This document shows, in pieces, positions 47,486 to 58,611 of a stretch of 64,000 bases of DNA; within the stretch, counting starts at the first letter, position 1, and the number at the start of each line of letters is the position of its first letter. The position numbers were made by a program, and so were the translations under genes. Below the pieces are notes generated by a model that was not told where the DNA came from, made no database searches, and saw only the letters and a program-made list of their open reading frames with translations. The stretch comes from Cavia porcellus. Its lineage: Eukaryota > Chordata > Mammalia > Rodentia > Caviidae. The stretch covers positions 18,942,532-19,006,531 of the forward strand of contig NW_026947503.1 of NCBI RefSeq assembly GCF_034190915.1. The letters are read 5' to 3'.

Positions 47486-48010
47486 ATGTGACACCTCTTA
47501 CGGAAGGCATTTAGAAACGGAGTCCTTGGGATTTTTGCATCTGTAGTGGGCAAAGGCCTGGCTCAGGGCTGCACTGAATCCTAGGAGTCACTCACCTTAC
47601 AGGGTCACAGAGAAGCCGGCAAAGGTGGTCGTTAGGGTTTGTTTTGCCTGTGGCACACATCCAGTGTAAGAGAAAAGACTATTGAACTTCAGCTCTTCTT
47701 TTTGAAGAAAAATCATGAGCATACAGTTGAGCTTGATATGTTTCCCGTAAACGTGGTGGAATGCTACAGACAGTCTCAAGAGTAACGTAGCTCTAAAAGT
47801 GAAGGAGCACTTCCCAGCCGTGTGCGCTCAGTTCAGAGCCTTTCTTTAGAGAGCCAGCATCCGCAGTGCACGTGCTGGAACCTTCCTTCGGAGGGCCTGA
47901 GTTTGCATGCAGAGATGAGCTCTCTCTGTTTTCACTGGTCCTGGAAGAACCGGACCGCTCACCTTCCACACACCTTCTGGATCAAACCCTGGGCAAAATA
48001 CAACCTGATA
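47486..48010. other. CpG-retaining non-repetitive segment
   Basis: About 520 bases have higher GC and roughly a dozen CpGs in an otherwise CpG-poor window, with no transposon signature. On the minus strand, AAG|GTGAGT at 47598-47590 is a consensus splice donor. It lies at the end of a 60-codon frame (47597-47779), but that frame stops just before the donor, which argues against a coding exon in that phase. It could be a non-coding exon, a regulatory element or an unrecognised repeat. Confidence 0.4.
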
Positions 48011-48690
48011 TTTAAGTGAACATAGTGATAGCTTCCATGATAACAGTAAATTCACATTCATAAGCATTTGCTTTGTCACTGTATCACTCTTTTTCCTGAA
48101 GGGATATACAGTCAAAATAATAATTATAACTTACTATTATTTGAATGAAAATATCAATAAGACAAAGCCCATTTTCTCTTTTCAAGCGATGACTTGATTT
48201 TTAAGAAATACCTAATAGTGTTTAAAGACTTTATTTTTATATTTATGCTATAAAGAGTATGAAAATGAAAGCAAAATCAATACACTGGGCAGTATGATGG
48301 ATTATTTTGTGTTTAACAATATGCAGAAATCATTTCCCTTTCAATGTTCATTATTTTTAAATCATTTATATAAACTCTTTTGCACTCTGATGCCTTCTTG
48401 TTATCTTATTTCTTTTACATTCAAGTTTTTGGTAGACAGTCTATTTTAGTCATTTATCCTCCAGCTAGAAGAAATATTACACACCTTGATATAATTGTTC
48501 CCAAATAGGTATAAATATGTGTTCTTCATGGCGATGTGTTAGAATTGTGACAAAGGAGTCTTCCTACATTTAGAACTATGTTTCAGCGGGGTTTTTATAA
48601 GCCTATGGAGTCCTGGTTGCTTAGCTGGTGAACTCAGGATATGTTCTTTCTCTCAACAACTGAACACAACTATCCCTACACTACAATTCA
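48011..48690. other. No recognised feature
   Basis: AT-rich sequence without a recognisable repeat or exon. Confidence 0.45.
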
Positions 48691-48721
48691 GTTTGTCTCA
48701 GTTTCTCTCAGTTTCTCTCTA

Positions 48722-48788
<67 letters not shown>
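48691..48788. repeat. (CT)n microsatellite
   Basis: TCTCAGTT units lead into about 30 uninterrupted CT units ending in CTTTAG. The Ser-Leu-rich plus-strand frame across it is spurious. Confidence 0.95.
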
Positions 48789-49599
48789 AGGAACACCATA
48801 GTTGGATCAAACTGTTTGAACAAAACCATACTGTCTCAGAATCAAAGATCATTAGGTTTCCCCCACAAAGAACTTACCACTGATTAGCAGTAAAAATAAA
48901 ACTGTGAGTAGTGAAAAAATCATTATCTAAACATTGGCATGGCTGAATCTTTTTAGCTCCGAGAATCGATTTGAGATTTTATTCCTAAATGATACCTCTA
49001 CTCAAAAATATGTCCTGACTACACAACCACCGTGTCTATGAATCCAAAGTCACCCTTAAGAGGTGTTATAGCTGATAACTTGTGTGTATTGACCATGCAG
49101 AGTTAGAGCCTCTTATCAGTGAAGCTTGTTTTTTTTTCATCAGTTTAGGTTTGTAAATTTAACAGTGTAGTCCTCCATCTTGTATCTGCTTTAAGAGAAG
49201 TTGATTTGACTTCTTGTGTTATGACTATGTGAGTACTTTACTGGTTGATTCCACCATTACATTCAGTTTGGTTAATTATATAAATGTGAATGTCAAACAA
49301 ATGAAAGTCTAAGGGAATTGGATATAGACTTTTATTGATTAAGAAGGCCATATTCGTGACAATAAATAGATTTTAAACGTATTTCATAGTATATAAAACA
49401 TACATTCCTTTGTATCTTATTCCCTTTTGTGTTTTAATTGTGTTTGTAGTTTTGAATGCTTGAGCTATGGCCATAACTTTTTAAAATGTACATTTAAATG
49501 AATGAATCTATTATTACATAATTGGTCAATATATCATCTAAAAGACATTTTCTTGTAAATGTAACATTTTTATATCAGTAATATAGATTTGGAAAAACA
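48789..49599. other. No recognised feature
   Basis: AT-rich sequence without a recognisable repeat or exon. Confidence 0.45.
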
Positions 49600-49854
49600 T
49601 CTAAAAGCAAGATAGCTGAGGCAAATAGAGTGTCTACTTTTAGTTCTGTGAGGAATCTCCACACTTATTGCCATAGTGCTTCTGCTAGTTTACATTCCCA
49701 CCAAAAATGAAGATTTTCTTTACCAGTATTTGCTATTATTAGATTTTTTGGATAATAGTCTTTCAAAAGTAGTACGGTCTGGGGATTCAGCTCAGTGACA
49801 AGCACCTGCATTGCAAGCACAGGGATGTGAGTTCAATCCCTGGTACTGATAAAA

Positions 49855-49885
<31 letters not shown>

Positions 49886-50060
49886 AACAAATGTAACATG
49901 ATATTTCAGAGTAGTTTTAATTTGCATTTCTCTATTGGCAAATGATGTTGATAATATTTCCACATACTTATTGAATATTTATACTTGTTCTTCACAATAC
50001 ACTAACTTTTATTTTATTACCTAATTTGTGTTTTTGTGGTTTGGGTGGAATCAGTGTACA
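49600..50060 (-). mobile_element. L1, inverted 5' segment (third copy)
   Basis: Antisense L1: TTTTAGTTCTGTGAGGAATC, TCCACACTTATTGCCATAGT, TAGTTTACATTCCCACCAAA, then after an ID insertion TTTTAATTTGCATTTCTCTA and TGATGTTGATAATATTTCC. It covers the same L1 region as the inverted segment at 39530-39875. Confidence 0.78.
49776..49886 (+). mobile_element. ID SINE with GA tail, inserted in L1
   Basis: Head GGTCTGGGGATTCAGCTCAG, centre GCACCTGCATTGCAAGCACA, B box GAGTTCAATCCCTGG, then an A run that passes into (GA)n. L1 homology continues on both sides. The flanks AAAGTAGTAC and AAATGTAAC may be a decayed target duplication. Confidence 0.93.
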
Positions 50061-50064
50061 AAAC

Positions 50065-51330
50065 AAATATTTCTCTCTCTATCTCATGTAAGCAAAAATT
50101 AATAGTAAGGCTAATGTATTTGTATTTATGATTTATGAAAAAATGTAAGTGTTAATGAAATAAAACAAAGTAATTGAGATTAGAAGTCTTAGAGCTGGGC
50201 TGTAATTTTAATCGGGTTCTCAGAGCATGTAGACCTCATTGAGAAGGTAATATGTGAACACATATGGAAACAAAAATATTAAGAATGAATTTCATTTTTT
50301 GTCTAAACTTCAGGAAATTTGAAAATTGTGTAACAAGGATAAGCAAAAAGTTAGATTCAACAGTGTTTTGGAAAAAGGATTAGGTGTCAAGCTTTAAAAT
50401 GATATATTTGTCAAAATTTTCAATAAATATTGTGAAAGGGTAAGAACTGCTCAAAGGGAAAAAATAATTCAGGGACAAGGAGAAAAGAAGGAAGGGAAAT
50501 ACAAAAAAGATACAAATTTTTATATGCACACCATAGCTAAAACGATTTTGCTACTAATTCTATTAGTACTTGAAACAAAAGTTGGCATTTATAGGATTAG
50601 ATCAAATTTGCATATTTATATTTGGTAATCCGAGTAACTCTTTTGAAGATAACTTTGCAAAATAACCACCTTAATTATGTTCCTACCATCTTGTTTTGAG
50701 CCTATATTGTCATTGTTTTGGGCTCTTTGTTATTGTTAGTTATTTGTCTCTTGTGTTTCTTGTTTTTCTCATAATTTACTTAGTTTTGTTTTATTTCTCC
50801 CTCTAATACAAAAAGGATAGATGTACATGTACAGGCTTATACAGGTCAGAATGTCTACTAACTAGTTTACAAGAATTGGTTTCATTATGTGTGATGATAT
50901 GAATGGCTGCTTTGAAGAAAATAAGACATCCTGGTAGCCATTGCTGATTTCCTATCATCTTGCTATGAAGTCCAGTAATGCTTTTATTCTTTGTTTTGAT
51001 TGGTTTTACCTTATTTTTTATTATTTAATTTCAATATATGTGAAGGTATGGACAGCTATTTTGAAGAGAGGAAGAGACATTATATCAGCCATTGTTGATT
51101 TTTCTATTGTATGATTTTGAAAGCCTGTAATGCTGTTTGACCTGTTTGAATTCATTGCTTGTGAAGGTATGAACAACTATTTTAAAGAAAACAAGAGACA
51201 TTATGTTAGCCATTTTGATTTCCTATTGTCTTGTCTTGAAATCCTATGTTGCTTGCATTGTTTTGTTCTGATCTGCTTTATTCTGTTTTGTTCTGTTTTA
51301 TTCTTTTTTAAATAAAATAAAATAAAAATG
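50065..51330 (+). mobile_element. L1 3' segment and 3' UTR with tandem units
   Basis: From about 50065 (AAACAAATATTTCTCTCTCT) the sequence fits sense L1, though 50100-50400 is diverged. From 50425 the match to the 3' UTR at 40257-40560 is clear (ATTGTGAAAGGGTAAGAACT, GAGAAAAGAAGGAAGGGAAA). It then carries related units starting near 50890, 51039 and 51160. Each unit has a form of TGAAGGTATGxACAxCTATTTTGAAGA followed by GACATTAT, GCCATT and TTTCCTATxxTCTTG. The end is the A-rich tract near 51309-51330. Confidence 0.75.
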
Positions 51331-51546
51331 ATGTATCTGCGATAGACACTCAACATTTTACAGAAGTCACATAAGTGTCTGAATAAACATGAGTCTGGAA
51401 AAACACAGTTTTTGATGTTGTCAAACATGAGTGTTAAGGCAACTCACTAGACACAATCAACAACAAAGAGAAATGTAAAGAAGGACTGGATGAATTGGAA
51501 AGATGATAGAAAATGAAGAGGAAGTGCAGAAACCTAGAAAACAAAG
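51331..51546. other. No recognised feature
   Basis: Short interval between the L1 tail and the DNA transposon. Confidence 0.4.
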
Positions 51547-51548
51547 TA

Positions 51549-52072
51549 CAGTCACTCAGCGCATAGTGATGTTTCAGCTGCAGAGAGCATAGTGGAGTTA
51601 AATACTTATTGCTTGTGATATTACATCCATCAAAATGTCTAAGCACAAGGCATTACTTATTCATTTGTGGTGATGTTCCTATCAACACAGTTACTGCACT
51701 TAAGGCATTTTTTTTCTGTCACATAAAACTATAACACATATACCTATTTGAAGTGCATGATACTTGATGGTAAAAATACACTAATCTTACTGAATCATGT
51801 ATTTATGTTACATTTTACTGTTATTAGACATTGTGCTCCTAATCATATAGAGAAATACTGTTCTGGAGCACCACACCTTGACACATCAGAAGCAGTGTCA
51901 TTCATATGTTAACTGTATCTCTGGATTGCATCAAAAGCCACACTGAATGATTGATCTGCACTCCCTGCGTTTGAATAAGTGTGTTCCACAATGTTGGCAC
52001 AGTGTTGGAATGGCCTAAGGACACATTGTTCAGTATGTATTCCCATCCCTAGGCAACACACAGTATACACTG
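51549..52072 (+). mobile_element. Tigger-like DNA transposon, non-autonomous
   Basis: The element starts CAGTCACTCAGCGCATAGTG and ends GTATACACTG, so it has CAGT/ACTG inverted termini with TA on both sides (51547-51548 and 52073-52074), the TcMar/Tigger target. Internal blocks CATTACTTATTCATTTGTGG, TGATGTTCCTATCAACACAG, ATAATGCATGATACTTGATG-like sequence and TTCAGTATGTATTCCCATCC follow a mammalian element whose termini hold ACGACG motifs. No transposase frame remains. Confidence 0.75.
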
Positions 52073-52074
52073 TA

Positions 52075-53559
52075 GCTAAAGAAGAAAATGTCTCAACGAG
52101 AAAAGGATGACTAACTCAAATGCTGCTGTTCAACCAATTAAGCTAAGGACTAAAAATTACTAGATTCAGAAATGATAGGAGGACATGGTTGCTGTTGTGA
52201 AGAGTATTTTGGGGAGGATGAATCTAGTAAGGAAAATGTGATTTGAGTATGTTTGTAAAGAAGAAAAAGAGATTTCAAAATATACTTCTGAAGAATTTTT
52301 TGGAAAATAACAGTAAATAGAAAGATATACTGAAAGATAATTTGAATTCACGAATATACCCAGCTTCAATGATGGAGATTTTATTGAATTTTCAAATTGG
52401 TGTATGCAAGTCTGGTTACATAGCAAACTGTTCCTTCATGCTTTTAATATATAGAATAAGGGTTTAGTCTTAAAAAGAAGTATGATTAATGACTCTTTCC
52501 ATCATTCCCATATCCAATCTTATCATGAAAATGGTAAGTATTATAAGATGAAACCTGTGCCATATATGCTAAGGGTGTTGTTGTAAATGAAGAAAAAATT
52601 CATTTTCAGCACTCAGGAATGCTAAAATATACTCCTTATCTGTATTTCTGAAATCACAAAACTCAGTATTTCTCCTCTAAGATGTTTTCTACATTTTTAC
52701 CCCAAAATAAAATAAACTCTGAAAGCAACACAACAAAGAGTAAAAGTTAAAAGTATTTTTAACATAATACATACAACTATGGAACATTGTGTGTAACTCG
52801 AGACTCTTAAACTGTAGAAAAAACAGATATCTCTTGCACTGCTAGCAATCAAAAGATTAATAAATTGATACATGAGTATATTAGACTGAATTAATTAATT
52901 CCTCTTATTTGTCTTTTAGAGTTATTATATCTTTAGCAAACAGCAAAATGAAAACGGGGACAAGATAGAAAAATAACTTTTTAGCATTTACTTTATTCTA
53001 GACTTTAGACTATGAAGTTTTACATTATGATCACATTGAGTGTTTTCAAAAACTAAATGGACTTATTTTTCTGTTGCGCACACCTCAGGTTGCGCTAGGT
53101 TAATTTTTGTTAATACAGCCCATAACTGTAAGGCACTGAAGCGTGCATCGTGATGAAAGATGTCTGATAAACACGAGGCAGTGCAGAGAGAATGGGGTCC
53201 AGTCTGGGATGGTGATACTAACTGTACTCAAATATCATTGTTAAGTCAATGAGTGTGTTCTGTACTACATGCAGAACCTTATTTCTGTCAAGGAGCTTTA
53301 AAACTGATGGGGGGAACGTTTAATCATTGGGTAATAATTTTAACATTGAACAAGCCAGATATATTGGCTTTTCAGCACTTAGGGTTTTTGTGGTAACAGT
53401 AGTTGTTGTCTTCTTTTCCAATCAAATTCAGGTGAAAATTGTCTGACAAAAGATTAAGAAAATGAAAATCAAGTGATTAAAACAGCTTAGATTCTATCAA
53501 AACTGCTGATTGGTACAGGAGGCTTAACAAGACGGGTGACAAAAGTACTAAGGGACCAA
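52075..53559. other. No recognised feature
   Basis: AT-rich, apparently unique sequence. The minus-strand frame 52166-52426 lacks known motifs. Confidence 0.45.
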
Positions 53560-53880
53560 TAAGCCTTGCATGGCTGCTTCCCTCAGACAGGTGGCTGCAG
53601 ATTTCTTGGGCTGTAAATTACAGAAACAGTTGGAACTCGCCTTTCAATGTCAGCTCTCCTGTCAGAGCGCTGACAAGGTGATCTGTGCTGCTGCCTCACT
53701 TCACCAACTGTTCAAAGGCACAGTCTTCCCGCTGAAACCCTTCGCTTACAAGCCGTGCATTTCCCTGCTGCCGTGGCCCAGCCTCGGAGCTACTCTTCTC
53801 CTCCTGTTTGTCTTAATGCAGAGCAAGGCTGTGCTTTGGGGTAATCTACGAATTGCCAATCAAGACCAAATCAGTTAGAG
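53560..53880. other. CpG-retaining segment with paired TGTCA motifs; candidate regulatory element
   Basis: These 320 bases are GC-richer than their surroundings, keep about eight CpGs, and show no transposon signature. TGTCAGAGCGCTGACA at 53660-53675 holds two inverted TGTCA/TGACA half-sites of the kind bound by TALE homeodomain proteins (MEIS, PKNOX, TGIF). A 102-codon plus-strand frame (53570-53878) starts with ATG and has a hydrophobic stretch at about residues 60-85, but I recognise no family, and no splice sites or UTR support it. I favour a conserved non-coding element over a small gene. Confidence 0.4.
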
Positions 53881-54518
53881 GAACAATACTGTAATAGTTC
53901 AGGAAACATCACGATTTAAAATGTTATCATAAAAAAGAAGTATAATTTCTCCTGTTTTATATTTTCTTTTCATTCTTTGGGAGGAAGCCTTTGATCTTGT
54001 TATCGCTTTGTGCATTCACACTTATTTTGTGTTTATACATATGACAAACTTATCTAGTTGATACATACAGACATTGATAGTTGGGCATTTCTTGGTAGTT
54101 CAAGTTCATGTCGGTGGTAGCTTTTCTTATGTTCTTGGAACTTAAATCTTTAAGTATTTTTAAGCCTGACTCCAACATGTACAGGTTATGTAACTTTAAA
54201 ACATTCTCTCATTGCTAATGTGATAATGAATATACAAAATAATGTGTTATGAGAAAGATGTTAAATTAGGTGCTTGTCGTACATGACACTTGAATAGAGT
54301 CACATAATACATACATGTATATGTGTGTGTGTGTGTATACAGATGTAAATACATCAAAATACATATGCAGCATCAGGCATGGGTTGACATACAGTAGCAG
54401 AGATGATGGTTATCATGGCACTGCTTTTGATGTTTATATAGATAATTTAATATCTACTCAGATAAATATGGGACACATAAAGAGTCTTATGATTTTAACC
54501 AAGTATTTGTTAGCTCAA

Positions 54519-54567
<49 letters not shown>

Positions 54568-55109
54568 AACGTAAGGTATGACTACATCCGAGTTTAAAGA
54601 TGACTAGAAATAAATTAGGAAAGCAATGGTAAAGCATTTAACAAGTCAACCTCAGCTCAAACTGAGGCTTTTAACTGAGCGCCTGAAGGGAGGGGCTGAG
54701 GAGCAGTCAGCTCTGCCAGCCAAGGAGGAGATCATTCAGGTGAGAAAGGAAAATTACTTACTTCTGATTAGAAACCGAGCCATGGGAATTTGTTCTGCTG
54801 ATGAGCAGACGTGTGACATAATGGACAATTTTTTTTTTCTTTCTGCTTCTGCCTACAGAGAAAGAAATAGAAAAAAAGTCTTATAAAGGGGAAAGGGAAA
54901 TAGAGCAAGGACTTTCTAGATGATTAGGAAAACGAGGAAAGTGAAAAGGATGACCATCTCCCTAATAGACTTAGGGATCTGCATGGAGGAACACCACTAG
55001 CGGAAAATGCATGCATAAATTCTTTCACACCCAGATGCCTTGGAATCCCTGTGTTGCAGTTATATAATTGACCTGAAAAAATGTTTGGGTCTAAACTTAT
55101 CTTTTTGAA
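53881..55109. other. AT-rich sequence with one TA microsatellite
   Basis: Apart from a GT tract (54320-54336) and a TA run (54524-54563), no repeat or exon is recognised. The 86-codon frame at 54626-54886 has no known motif. Confidence 0.45.
54524..54563. repeat. (TA)n microsatellite
   Basis: An uninterrupted run of about 19 TA units. Confidence 0.95.
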
Positions 55110-55240
55110 GCAGCACAGTGTTATGGGGAAAGAATTAGCTTCAGATCCAAGCAGACTTCGGTTTACATAGCCAGGCTTGTTGATAACTTGTCGAAATTAT
55201 TTAAACCTCTGATGATCCTGTCTGTGGGGTGTGGTTGTGT
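55110..55240 (+). mobile_element. MIR SINE (ancient)
   Basis: CACAGTGTTATGGGGAAAGA, GCTTCAGATCCAAGCAGACT, TCGGTTTACATAGCCAGGCT, TTGATAACTTGTCGAAATTA and TTTAAACCTCTGATGATCCT follow the MIR order from its tRNA-related head (AGTGTAGTGGAAAGAGC...AGTCAGACAGACCTGGGTTC) through the core, with moderate divergence. Confidence 0.78.
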
Positions 55241-55379
55241 GTGGGGGTGTGGATCTAAAAGCTTTTAAATGTGTGAATAATATCACTCCAAGTTATAGAA
55301 GGTAAGGAAATACTAATGATGCAAAAGAAAAAAAAATGTATTCACTGAAGTAATAGAAAATATTTTAAGTATAGGGAAT

Positions 55380-57125
55380 GAATTCAATATCTAGGTGAAA
55401 GAGGCATATAGACTACTAAATATCTAGGAAAAACTCATCTATGACACACTGCAGTTAAAAATCCCAAAATTCAATGCAAGGAGATAATATTAAAGCTTTT
55501 AGAATAAAACATCAAAGTAGTTTATAAAGGCAAACCCATCGCAATAACAGAAGATTTCTCAGCACAAACTTTAAAGGCCAGAAGATTTCGGCAGAAAGTT
55601 TTTCAAGACTAAAGGAAAATAATTGCCAATTAAGACAACATATCCTCCAAAATTATCCTTCAAAACTGACAAATAAAAACTTTGTGAGAAAGAGTTAAAT
55701 AAACTAATGACTACCTCTCCAGTATTATAGAAATCCCTAATAGAATCCTTAACAAATACAACAATACTGAGTGCCAAAACCCAAAGGAAAGAATATTTCT
55801 AGCTGGCAGAGTAATCAAGTAAAAATAAAAATAATAAATGGATCAGCAGTGGAAAAATAATTAGTAAATACTTTTCAGTAGTAAATCTCATTTTAAATAT
55901 GTTCACTATCCAAGCAAATGACCTAGGCTGGTAGATGAAAACAAAAGTAATATCTAAATGTATGTTCCCTACAAAAGAGGTATCTCATTCATAAAGAGAC
56001 ACATGGGCTGAAACTGAAAGAATTAAAAATATTACACCATGCAACAAAATACTAAAAGTAAGGAGGTGCATATTATATTCACATAAAATGGACTTGGTCA
56101 AAACTTATCAAATGATACATACAAAGTTATTACATACTGCTAAAGGGAATAATTCAAGAGAAAAGATAATTGTGAATATATATACATACACCAAATTCCA
56201 TACAACAAATGCTACTAGCCATGCCAACCATAGTGGGATATACATGTTATTTCAGCACTCGAGTGGCTGAGGCAGGAGCTGCATACTGAGACCCTGTTCA
56301 AACATAAATACAAACAAATAAATAAAAAACCACCGCACATAAAAGTTCATACAAACATCAATAAAATCATATTGTGTGACCTCAAATTGGCATTCTCAGG
56401 AATAGCTTAAAAAGGCAAAAATTAACAAATGAATGTCAGAGTTGAATTACAATGTCAAATGTATGGACTGACAGATACCTGTAGTGTGTAATCCAAAAAT
56501 ACAGTGCACGTTACTCTCAACAGCATACATTTTTTTTTCCAAAATAGACCTTATGAGAGTCCATCAAGTATCTTAACAAATAAAATAATCAAAATAAGCT
56601 TCTGCATACATTTTGAGCATAATGAAACAACATTAAAAATAAATATTAAAAACCCCACAAACCTAAAACACTTACAGATTCAGTCACACTAAGCTGAATA
56701 GTTAGTAAGTCATGGAAGAAATAAAGGAAGAAATTTAGGAAGGTTCTGGAATCAAGGATAAATGAAGCACAACAAATTAAAATCTCTAAAACACAACGAA
56801 GGGAGTTCTAAGAAGGATACTTACTGCCCTGAATGGCCACATTAGTAAAATTAAGTGATGTCAAACAAATAAACTAATATACAATTTAAAGTCCTAGAAA
56901 TATAAGAGTATCCAGACCCAACTCTTTAGAAGGAAAGCAATTATAAAAAACCAGAGTAGAAGTTAATAATGACAGTTAAAAATACAATACATATGATAAT
57001 GAATTGGATTTTTGAAAGGATAAAAGAGATCAATCTCAAACTTACGAAAATGAAGAAATAGAAGATTCACATTATGCAATGAGAAATTAAAAGTTCAAAT
57101 CATGAAGACAGAATTGAAATCTAGA
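55380..57125 (+). mobile_element. L1 ORF1 end and ORF2 5' part, decayed
   Basis: The ORF1 3' region is recognisable: AAGGCAAACCCATCGCAATA, GAAGATTTCTCAGCACAAAC, CTTTAAAGGCCAGAAGATTT. ORF2 N-terminal (endonuclease-side) sequence follows, with TAAAGAGACACATGGGCTGA, TAAAGGGAATAATTCAAGAG, CATACATTTTTTTTTCCAAA and GAATTGGATTTTTGAAAGGA. All frames are interrupted. A B1-like SINE interrupts it at 56212-56335. It is the only 5'-region L1 sequence in the window. Confidence 0.75.
56212..56335 (+). mobile_element. B1-like (7SL-derived) SINE, inserted in L1
   Basis: Sense order is clear: GCTACTAGCCATGCCAACCA, TATTTCAGCACTCGAGTGGC, TGAGGCAGGAGCTGC and GAGACCCTGTTCAAA, followed by an A-rich tail (ATAAATACAAACAAATAAAT). 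L1 homology resumes beyond it. Confidence 0.85.
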
Positions 57126-57129
57126 GGAT

Positions 57130-57600
57130 TATAAGAAAAGTGAATTTCATGTTTATCGCAGCACAACTCATAATAGCTAAACCTTAGAGGTGGTTTTTGA
57201 CTGCATGAATAGATGAATGCATGAAGAAAATTAAGTATATAGACATAAAGGAGTATTACTCAACCATCAAGATGCATACATTTTCATCATTTGTAGGCAA
57301 ATGAATTAATCAGGAAAGTAGTACTAAGTGAAATTAATCATACAAAAATTTAGATATCACATGGTTTCTTTAATATGAGAAAACCACAATATAAATATTT
57401 CAAAAATAAAATAAGAGGTAGATGATAGTGAACAGGGAAACAGGACCTGTGGAGCTGGCATGGGAATATGAGAATGGTAGAGTGGGAGGGGAGGGTTAGA
57501 AATAAAAATGATGGGGATGTGATCCACATATGCGCCCATTCTGCAGGATAAATGTAATCATGATGGATCACAAATATATGTTAATAAAGAAGAAAATATG
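57130..57600 (+). mobile_element. L1 3' end joined directly to the ORF2 5' part
   Basis: TTATCGCAGCACAACTCATA, AATAGCTAAACCTTAGAGG, GAGTATTACTCAACCATCAA, GTACTAAGTGAAATTAATCA and the later GAGTGGGAGGGGAGGG are the sense L1 3' end. It follows the ORF2 N-terminal sequence with no reverse-transcriptase region between, so several kilobases of L1 are missing. Confidence 0.75.
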
Positions 57601-57870
57601 ATGTATATCTCCAATAGAGTTCTACTCAGCTATCACAGAGTGAAATTCTGATAATGAAGAAAAAAATGAAATGGAAGACATTATACTAAGTGAAACGAGT
57701 TAGACACAGAAAAACAAATATTGCATTTTACTCTCATTTGTGAAAATGAAAAAACAAAGAAAAAACAGCCCTGAAACACAAGGAAGACATTAGGGACTTG
57801 GATGGAGCTGAGCAAAGAGGAGAGAACACAGCTGGGAGAAAGCAGAAGGCTGGCTGTGTACAAGAAAAAT
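57600..57870 (+). mobile_element. Second L1 3' fragment in tandem
   Basis: Another sense copy of the same L1 region begins: ATAGAGTTCTACTCAGCTAT, CATTATACTAAGTGAAACGA, CACAGAAAAACAAATATTGC, CTCTCATTTGTGAAAATG. It repeats motifs already present in 57130-57600, so it is a separate or duplicated fragment. The minus-strand ORF 57681-57863 lies inside and is spurious. Confidence 0.72.
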
Positions 57871-58611
57871 CAAAACGTGTTTTTCACAGAGAGTCCAATA
57901 ACTTTTAAAATTAATTTGTTAATACTTACATAAACCAAGTGCCTCATATCTTTATATTATTTAAATGTCTTCAACTTTCTCTACTACTTTTGACAATATT
58001 ATAGTTACATTGGGCCCACTAGGATGGTTAAGAAAATCTTATCTTTAAATTAACTGATTAATAGCTGTAAGTATATTCATACAATTTTCTGTCAGATAAT
58101 ATACAGATATATACATGCGGTCAAGTTCATGGGAGACAAGATTTTGTCAGCCACAATGAATGCAAGGCACATGTGAATTAAGCACAACAAAAAGCAAATA
58201 TATTACACTATCATTGCAAATGTGTAGACAAAGGGAAATCAGAAACAACTACTCCAAAATATTAAGACATGTATACCTCGGCTGATTTTTATAAATGAAA
58301 AGTATTTGCTCATATCATTTGCCTAATAAACAAAAATTATAAAAATATTAACATTATACAAGATTAAAAATACAGTGGTAATGTGTTTAGTAGAAAAATA
58401 GCTGTTTAAATTTATTTTCAATAATTGAGAAATTTGTGATTTAGAAAACTTATGAAATTATTTTCTATTATATTGGGTGATAATAAATAATTCATTTTTC
58501 AAAATTACCTATTTGGTCAAATATCTAATTCTTTTTGCTAAAGCAGAAAAATGTTTAAAAATACAAAATGTTATCTCAGTGCATATTTAAAAATTGCAAA
58601 TTAAAAAACAA
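57871..58611. other. No recognised feature
   Basis: AT-rich sequence with no recognisable repeat or exon. Confidence 0.45.

Noticed and set aside
48691..48788. Regularly repeated array considered as CRISPR or satellite
   Set aside because: It is a simple CT microsatellite with no spacers.
53570..53878. 102-codon ORF as a small membrane protein gene
   Set aside because: A hydrophobic stretch is present, but there is no recognised family, splice site or UTR evidence. The segment is kept only as a regulatory candidate.
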